Assembly (NCBI GenBank): GCA_937886445.1
Contig: CALGBY010000111.1
Coordinates: 1 to 64,000 of the forward strand
Direction of reading: 5' to 3'
Source of the DNA: an uncultured Clostridia bacterium
Lineage (GTDB): Bacteria > Bacillota > Clostridia > Christensenellales > Aristaeellaceae
DNA: 64,000 bases
Shown here piece by piece: positions 59,084 through 64,000 of this stretch (positions within the stretch are counted from its first letter, which is position 1; each line of letters opens with the position of its first letter). The position numbers and the translations under genes were made by a program. The notes under the pieces are model-generated. The model saw only the letters and a list, made by a program, of their open reading frames with translations, did not search any database and had not been told where the DNA came from.

Positions 59084-60895
59084 TCAGTTTTCGTCAAAGG
59101 ACGCGTCATAGGTACCGTCCGCGTTTTCTCCGCCCGCGGAGGAAGAGGAGCCGGTATCGCCGGGCTTGCCGTCATCGCCTGTATCCCCGGGATATTTGCT
59201 CTCGATCCTTTCAAGCAGGCGTTCAAGCTCCGCGCAGGCGTCCGCCAGCCCGGCGGGATCCTTTTTCTTCATGTGCTTCATGCGGGAGACCGCCTCGGCG
59301 ATCTCCTGCTTTTCCTGCCGGTCCGCCTTTTTCATCGCCCGCGTGGCACGGTAGTTCAGCGCTTCCATGTCATTCTGCGCGGTCGCCTCGGCCTTCTTGC
59401 GCGCGTCCTCCGCGGCATACTGCTGCGCCTCGCGCACCGCGCGGTCGATCTCGTCATGGCTCAGGTTGGAGGAGGCGGTGATCGTGATCTCCTGCGCCCT
59501 GCCGGTGCCCAGATCCTTCGCGCTCACATTCACGATGCCGTTCGCGTCGATCGAGAAGGTGACCTCGATCTGCGGCACCCCGCGCATCGCGCGGCGGATG
59601 CCGGTTAGCCGGAAGCGGCCCAGCGTTTTGTTCATATCGGCCATCTGGCGCTCGCCCTGCAGCACATGGATCTCCACACTGGTCTGGAAATTGGCCGCGG
59701 TGGTAAACACCTGGCTCTTCTTGACCGGGATGGGGGTGTTGCGGTCGATCAGGCGGGTGCACACGCCACCCAGTGTTTCAATGCCGAGAGAAAGCGGGGT
59801 GACATCCACCAGCAGCAGCCCGCCCACCTTTCCGGAAAGCACGCCGCCCTGCAGACAGGCGCCCATCGCCACGCATTCATCGGGATTGATCCCGCGGAAG
59901 GGCTCCTTGCCGGTAAGCCGCTTTACAGTCTCCTGTACGGCGGGGATGCGGGTGGAACCGCCCACCAGCAGCACCTTGGACAGCTCTGACGCCGAAAGAC
60001 CGGCGTCCCTGAGCGCCTGCTGCACAGGGCCCGAGGTGGCCTCCACCAGATGACGCGTAAGCTCGTTGAACTTCGCGCGCGTAAGTGTTTCCTGCATATG
60101 CAGCGGCGTGTTTCCCTGCATCGCGATAAAGGGAAGGTTGATCTCGGCCGTGGGCACGGCGGAAAGTTCTATCTTTGCCTTTTCCGCCGCCTCGTTCACG
60201 CGCTGCATCGCGGCCGGATCACGCGTCAGGTCCACCCTGTTTTCCTTTTTGGATCTGTCGATCAGATAATCGGCGACGCACTTATCAAAGTCATCGCCGC
60301 CCAGGCGGTTGTTGCCCGCCGTGGCCAGCACCTCGATCACGCCGCCGTTGATATCCAGCACGCTCACATCAAAGGTGCCGCCGCCCAGGTCATACACCAT
60401 CACCTTTCCGGGGCCTTCCTTATCCACGCCGTAGGCCAGCGCGGCGCTGGTGGGCTCGTTGATGATGCGCTGCACGTTCAGCCCGGCAATGCGTCCGGCA
60501 TCCTTGGTGGCCTGGCGCTGGGAATCGGTAAAGTAGGCCGGCACGGTGATCACTGCGTCCGTCACTTCCTCGCCCAGATAGCTTTCGGCGTCCAGCTTCA
60601 TCTTCTGCAGGATCATCGCGCTGATCTCCTGCGGCGAATAGTCTCTGCCATTCAGATGCACACGGCGGTCGGTGCCCATATCACGCTTGATGGAGGAAAC
60701 GGTGCGCGACGGGTTTGCCGCCGCCTGCCTGCGGGCGATCTGCCCCACCAGGCGTTCCCCGTCCGCCGTAAAGGCCACCACGGAGGGCGTGGTGCGCGCG
60801 CCCTCGCTGTTGGGAATGATCACTGCCTCGCTGCCTTCCATCACGCTCATGCAGCTGTTTGTAGTTCCGAGGTCGATACCGATCAGTTTTGACAT
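59084..60895 (-). CDS. dnaK: Hsp70 chaperone DnaK, probable second copy
   Basis: A 603-residue Hsp70. The ATPase domain carries GIDLGTTNS (6-14), VYDLGGGTFD and GGSTRIPAV. The substrate-binding domain follows, with a lid and a short Gly/Ser-rich tail ending ASFDEN. It folds proteins in an ATP cycle driven by a J-protein and GrpE. It does not sit in an hrcA-grpE-dnaK-dnaJ operon, and there is no CIRCE element (TTAGCACTC palindrome) upstream. With the atypical J-protein nearby, this suggests a specialised paralogue; the main copy would lie elsewhere. GGGAG precedes the ATG. Confidence 0.9.
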   Translation of the reverse strand: MSKLIGIDLGTTNSCMSVMEGSEAVIIPNSEGARTTPSVVAFTADGERLVGQIARRQAAANPSRTVSSIKRDMGTDRRVHLNGRDYSPQEISAMILQKMKLDAESYLGEEVTDAVITVPAYFTDSQRQATKDAGRIAGLNVQRIINEPTSAALAYGVDKEGPGKVMVYDLGGGTFDVSVLDINGGVIEVLATAGNNRLGGDDFDKCVADYLIDRSKKENRVDLTRDPAAMQRVNEAAEKAKIELSAVPTAEINLPFIAMQGNTPLHMQETLTRAKFNELTRHLVEATSGPVQQALRDAGLSASELSKVLLVGGSTRIPAVQETVKRLTGKEPFRGINPDECVAMGACLQGGVLSGKVGGLLLVDVTPLSLGIETLGGVCTRLIDRNTPIPVKKSQVFTTAANFQTSVEIHVLQGERQMADMNKTLGRFRLTGIRRAMRGVPQIEVTFSIDANGIVNVSAKDLGTGRAQEITITASSNLSHDEIDRAVREAQQYAAEDARKKAEATAQNDMEALNYRATRAMKKADRQEKQEIAEAVSRMKHMKKKDPAGLADACAELERLLERIESKYPGDTGDDGKPGDTGSSSSAGGENADGTYDASFDEN

Positions 60896-60958
60896 GTTTT
60901 TTTCTCCCGGGTTGGTATTCGCGCGGCATTTACCCGCGCTGTGGTAAAAAACTTTATG

Positions 60959-63592
60959 TTATTCCGTACGCAATGCTTCCACGGGGTCCTTCTTCGCGGC
61001 GATGCGGGAAGGGATCAGGCCGGCGATGAACGTGAGCAGCATGGAAATGCAGATCAGGATGATCGCGCCGGCAGTGGGCAGCTTCGCGAGATTCGCGATA
61101 TCGGTAAGGGAATAGAGGATCGCGTTGATCAGAAGCACCAGCAGAAGGGTGACCAGAATGCCCAGCACGCCCGCCGTAAAGCCCACGATGAGCGTTTCCG
61201 CGTTGAACACGCGGGACACATCGCGCTTGCTCGCGCCGATCGCGCGCAGGATGCCGATCTCCTTGGTGCGTTCCAGCACGCTGATGTAGGTGATAATGCC
61301 GATCATGATGCTGGACACCACCAGCGAGATCGCCACAAAGGCGATCAGCACATAGGTGATGGCGTCAATGATCGTGGTCACGCTGCTCATGATCAGGCCC
61401 ACATAATCCGTATACCGGATGGCGGATTCCTCACCGGCGTCGGCATTATAGCGGTCGATGATCTCGGCGATCCTGTCCTTGTTTTCAAAGCTCTTCGGGT
61501 AGATATACACACGGGTGGGAGTGGCAAGCGAGGTCACGCCCAGCCGGGTCATGTTGTCCTCATAGGTGCTTTCGCTCTTTTGAGCGGGCATCATTCCGCC
61601 TGCCATCTTCAGGATCTGCTCCTCCGGCATGTTCTGCACCATGGGCAGGTATTCCTCAGGCATCATCGCCATCACCTGTTCGATGGTAAGCGGAGCGGCA
61701 GCCTGACCGCCGTCAAAGGGCAGGCCGGTAAAGATATCGGTATCCGGATGCTCCGCCTGAGCCCTCGCGGGCGCGCTGTTTTCGGAGGCCCTCACGCTGT
61801 ATTCCGTAAGGGAGGAAAGGTAGCCGATGCCGCCTCTTGAGGCGGAGGAATTGTTCATCGCGTTTTCGGAGGGGCGAATGATGCCCACGATGCGGATCTT
61901 CACCGCCTCCGTGCCGTCCGCCGCCGCGCGGAGCACGGCCGGATCCTTCGAGCCGTCCTTCCACACGCCGTTCTGCTCAGTAAAGAGGGCATACTGCGGG
62001 ATGTAGAGGAATTCCAGCCCCATGATCTCATCCATGCTGAAGGAAACATCGGTATCCGCGGTGGCTTCCCTGCCGGAAAGCAGCTCGCGCATCACCTGCG
62101 CGGGCTCCTCAGGGTCACGCAGGCCCAGCGCGTAAAGCGTGTAATCGCTGATCTCGTTATACCGGTTTACGATCACCACCGCCTCGTCATACCTTTCGGG
62201 CATGCGTCCGCGCACCGTTTCAAACTGCAGAGAAAGAAGCTCGCTGTTGTCCATCAGCTCGGTCCACACATCCATCATGGCAAGGGAGCTGGAGGCCATC
62301 AGGTTGCCGGTGAGGGCGGAGGAGAAGCCGTTATCCTGGCCGCCCATGCCGATCTCATTCATGATCTGGCAGGGGTTGGTCTGCACAAGGCCCCAGTTTT
62401 CGGTATCGCGGTAGATCGTGAGCGGCGTGGAATAGCCGTATTTCACATCGCTTGAAAGCTCTCTGAGCGTTTTGCCGTCCTCTGTTTCATCTATAAAGGC
62501 CTTGAACGCGCCCAGATCGTTCACGCGCACCTGCGCGGACATGCTGGAAAGCATCTCGGTCATGATGGAATTGGCGTAGATCCTGTCCTCCGAGCGGCCT
62601 TCCCGGTCCGCCTTCACCTCGCCGATGAGCGCTTCCATCGTGGCTGATACATCCAGTGTGGCGGCCTCGATCTGGATGGGATAGGAGGACAGGGTATCCT
62701 CCTGTACGCGGCTGATATAATTGCTTACGCCGCTGGATACGGAAAGGATCAGCGCGATGCCGATGATGCCGATGGAGCCGGCAAAGGCGGTAAGCAGTGT
62801 GCGTCCCTTTTTGGTAAGCAGGTTGTTGAGAGAAAGCCCCAGAGCGGTCAAAAAGCTCATGGAGGGCTTTTTTTCCTTTTCGCTTTCCTTTTCAGCTGTT
62901 TCCTCGCCCGTTCCGTCCCAGGGGTTGCTGTCATCCACGATGCAGCCGTCCAGCAGACGCACGGTGCGTGTGGCATAGGAAGCGGCCAGATCGGGATTAT
63001 GCGTCACCATGATCACAAGACGGTCCTTGGCCACTTCGCGCAGGATATCCATCACCTGCACGCTGGTGGTGCTATCCAGAGCGCCGGTGGGTTCATCCGC
63101 AAGCAATATTTCGGGGTCGTTCACCAGCGCGCGGGCGATGGCCACACGCTGCATCTGGCCGCCGCTCATCTGGTTGGGCTTTTTGCGCATCTGATCCTTC
63201 AGGCCCACCTTCTCAAGCGCTTCCTCGGCGCGGCGGCGGCATTCCCGCTTGCCCACGCCCGAAAGCGTGAGCGCCAGCTCCACGTTTTTGAGCACGGTCT
63301 GGTGCGGTATCAGGTTGTAGCTCTGAAACACAAAGCCCACGGAATGGTTGCGGTAATTATCCCAGTCCCTGTCCCGGTATGATTTTGTGGAGCGTCCCCG
63401 TATGACCAGGTCGCCCTCTGTATAGCCGTCCAGGCCGCCGATGATGTTGAGCAGCGTCGTCTTTCCGCAGCCGGAAGGGCCCAGAATGGCAACAAATTCA
63501 TTCTTCCTGAAGCGGATATCGATCCCCTTCAGCGCCGTTACGGCCGCTCCGCCTTCATCATATATCTTTTTGATCCCCTTCAGTTCAAGCAT
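60959..63592 (-). CDS. MacB-like ABC transporter, fused ATPase and FtsX-type permease
   Basis: An 877-residue fusion. The ATPase comes first: Walker A GPSGCGKT (38-45), signature MSGGQMQR near 147-154, LLADEPTGALD. Then a membrane helix near 275, a large outer domain of about 450 residues, and three C-terminal membrane helices of the FtsX type. MacB-family proteins are mechanotransmitters acting on outer-face substrates such as peptides or lipoproteins, rather than classical pumps. The ATG at 63592 has GGGAGGAAC ahead; the frame extends upstream without similarity. It is followed after 63 bases by dnaK. Confidence 0.9.
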   Translation of the reverse strand: MLELKGIKKIYDEGGAAVTALKGIDIRFRKNEFVAILGPSGCGKTTLLNIIGGLDGYTEGDLVIRGRSTKSYRDRDWDNYRNHSVGFVFQSYNLIPHQTVLKNVELALTLSGVGKRECRRRAEEALEKVGLKDQMRKKPNQMSGGQMQRVAIARALVNDPEILLADEPTGALDSTTSVQVMDILREVAKDRLVIMVTHNPDLAASYATRTVRLLDGCIVDDSNPWDGTGEETAEKESEKEKKPSMSFLTALGLSLNNLLTKKGRTLLTAFAGSIGIIGIALILSVSSGVSNYISRVQEDTLSSYPIQIEAATLDVSATMEALIGEVKADREGRSEDRIYANSIMTEMLSSMSAQVRVNDLGAFKAFIDETEDGKTLRELSSDVKYGYSTPLTIYRDTENWGLVQTNPCQIMNEIGMGGQDNGFSSALTGNLMASSSLAMMDVWTELMDNSELLSLQFETVRGRMPERYDEAVVIVNRYNEISDYTLYALGLRDPEEPAQVMRELLSGREATADTDVSFSMDEIMGLEFLYIPQYALFTEQNGVWKDGSKDPAVLRAAADGTEAVKIRIVGIIRPSENAMNNSSASRGGIGYLSSLTEYSVRASENSAPARAQAEHPDTDIFTGLPFDGGQAAAPLTIEQVMAMMPEEYLPMVQNMPEEQILKMAGGMMPAQKSESTYEDNMTRLGVTSLATPTRVYIYPKSFENKDRIAEIIDRYNADAGEESAIRYTDYVGLIMSSVTTIIDAITYVLIAFVAISLVVSSIMIGIITYISVLERTKEIGILRAIGASKRDVSRVFNAETLIVGFTAGVLGILVTLLLVLLINAILYSLTDIANLAKLPTAGAIILICISMLLTFIAGLIPSRIAAKKDPVEALRTE

Positions 63593-63778
63593 TTTCCATG
63601 TTCCTCCCACGGTATACACTATAATACGCAAATAGGGCAGAAATGTGTCCGCTGCGGCACAAAACATACTCTTTATCATTCAGACGGACGGGCAAAAACC
63701 CCCATCCTGCAGTATTATACCTGTTTACGTGTTCTGTTGCAAGCGATGCGGAAAAACACAGCGCTGTTCCGCGTCCGG

Positions 63779-64000
63779 CTATTCCTCCGCGCCGCTCAGC
63801 CGGTCCATCTCCCGCTGCACGCAGCGGGCGTACGCCCTCTGGCCGTCCGCGTTCGGGTGCATGCTGCGGCAGCAAATGCCCGGCATGACGGTTTCCTCCC
63901 GCGTGGGAATAAGCGAGAACGAATACAGATACGGCTCCTCATCCCCCGCGCCGTGCCCGGCAAATTCCTCCTCCACCGATACGAAGCTGATGCGTATCCC
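63779..64000 (-). CDS. C-terminal part of a probable SGNH/GDSL hydrolase (runs off the window)
   Basis: The last 73 codons of a minus-strand gene. CRSMHPNADGQRAYA resembles the block V region of SGNH hydrolases, in which a HPN segment carries the catalytic histidine. The rest of the gene, including the nucleophile serine, lies beyond 64000. Gap of 186 bases to the ABC fusion. Confidence 0.6.
   Translation of the reverse strand, partial: GIRISFVSVEEEFAGHGAGDEEPYLYSFSLIPTREETVMPGICCRSMHPNADGQRAYARCVQREMDRLSGAEE

Noticed and set aside
60896..60958. A CIRCE heat-shock operator before dnaK
   Set aside because: No TTAGCACTC-N9-GAGTGCTAA or close variant. Only a short GCGCGG/CCGCGC hairpin is present.

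Overview
The window looks like the chromosome of an anaerobic, low-oxygen-lifestyle member of the Bacillota, class Clostridia, most likely a gut or rumen species. The reasons are strong AGGAGG-type ribosome binding sites, sigma-A promoters with 17-nt spacers, many ATGA/TTGA gene overlaps, a DNA polymerase I without a proofreading site, a sugar ABC importer without its own ATPase, a XpaC/TelA pair, a DUF5685 gene, and pectin/glucan-degrading secreted enzymes. No rRNA, tRNA or CRISPR array is seen. Most of the window is GC-rich. The first ~670 bases are visibly AT-rich and look transferred.

Layout. 1-2.1 kb: debris of an RHS/polymorphic-toxin locus, made of an orphan gene that may encode immunity, a YD-repeat fragment lacking both ends, and a phosphotransferase gene cut at the same junction. 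2.2-2.7 kb: GNAT acetyltransferase. 2.8-10.5 kb: a molybdenum locus with a divergent solute-binding lipoprotein, a MocA-ModE fusion, a FecCD-type permease, an ATPase, and a three-subunit xanthine-dehydrogenase-type molybdenum hydroxylase. One palindrome sits under two back-to-back promoters here. 10.5-18.8 kb: Vat-like acetyltransferase, esterase, a CARDB-like cell-surface protein, an alanine-type aminotransferase, an ABC exporter pair and a DUF2161 nuclease-like protein. 19.1-29.3 kb: secreted family-9 pectate lyase, membrane-anchored GH3 glucosidase, and a three-gene sugar importer with its own promoter, 5'-UTR palindrome, nearby cre-like box and an internal terminator. 29.7-33.3 kb: RNA-modification genes (SAM methyltransferase, RluA-type pseudouridine synthase, Tgt) and a sugar-phosphate isomerase-like protein. 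33.7-37.0 kb: Zn/Cd-type P-ATPase, a separate HMA metallochaperone, and an unusual ArsR-AraC fused regulator around a 24-bp palindromic operator.

37.2-49.2 kb is one long minus-strand run: DAHP synthase, aroB, aroA, aroC, chorismate mutase, aroE, aroQ, polA, coaE, lytic transglycosylase, peptide-type binding protein, nrdR. It holds every step from DAHP to prephenate except shikimate kinase. 49.5-55.8 kb: two metallo-beta-lactamase-fold proteins (one with a broken metal motif), telA/xpaC, dapF and argS. 56-57 kb: a small membrane protein and a 166-bp hairpin MITE. 57-61 kb: a compact chaperone-like cluster of dnaK paralogue, DUF5685 protein, J-domain protein with PYG repeats and Cys-rich tail, and a membrane zinc-ribbon protein. 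This cluster is the best candidate for an undescribed system. 61-63.6 kb: MacB/FtsX-type ABC fusion. The window ends inside a probable SGNH hydrolase gene.
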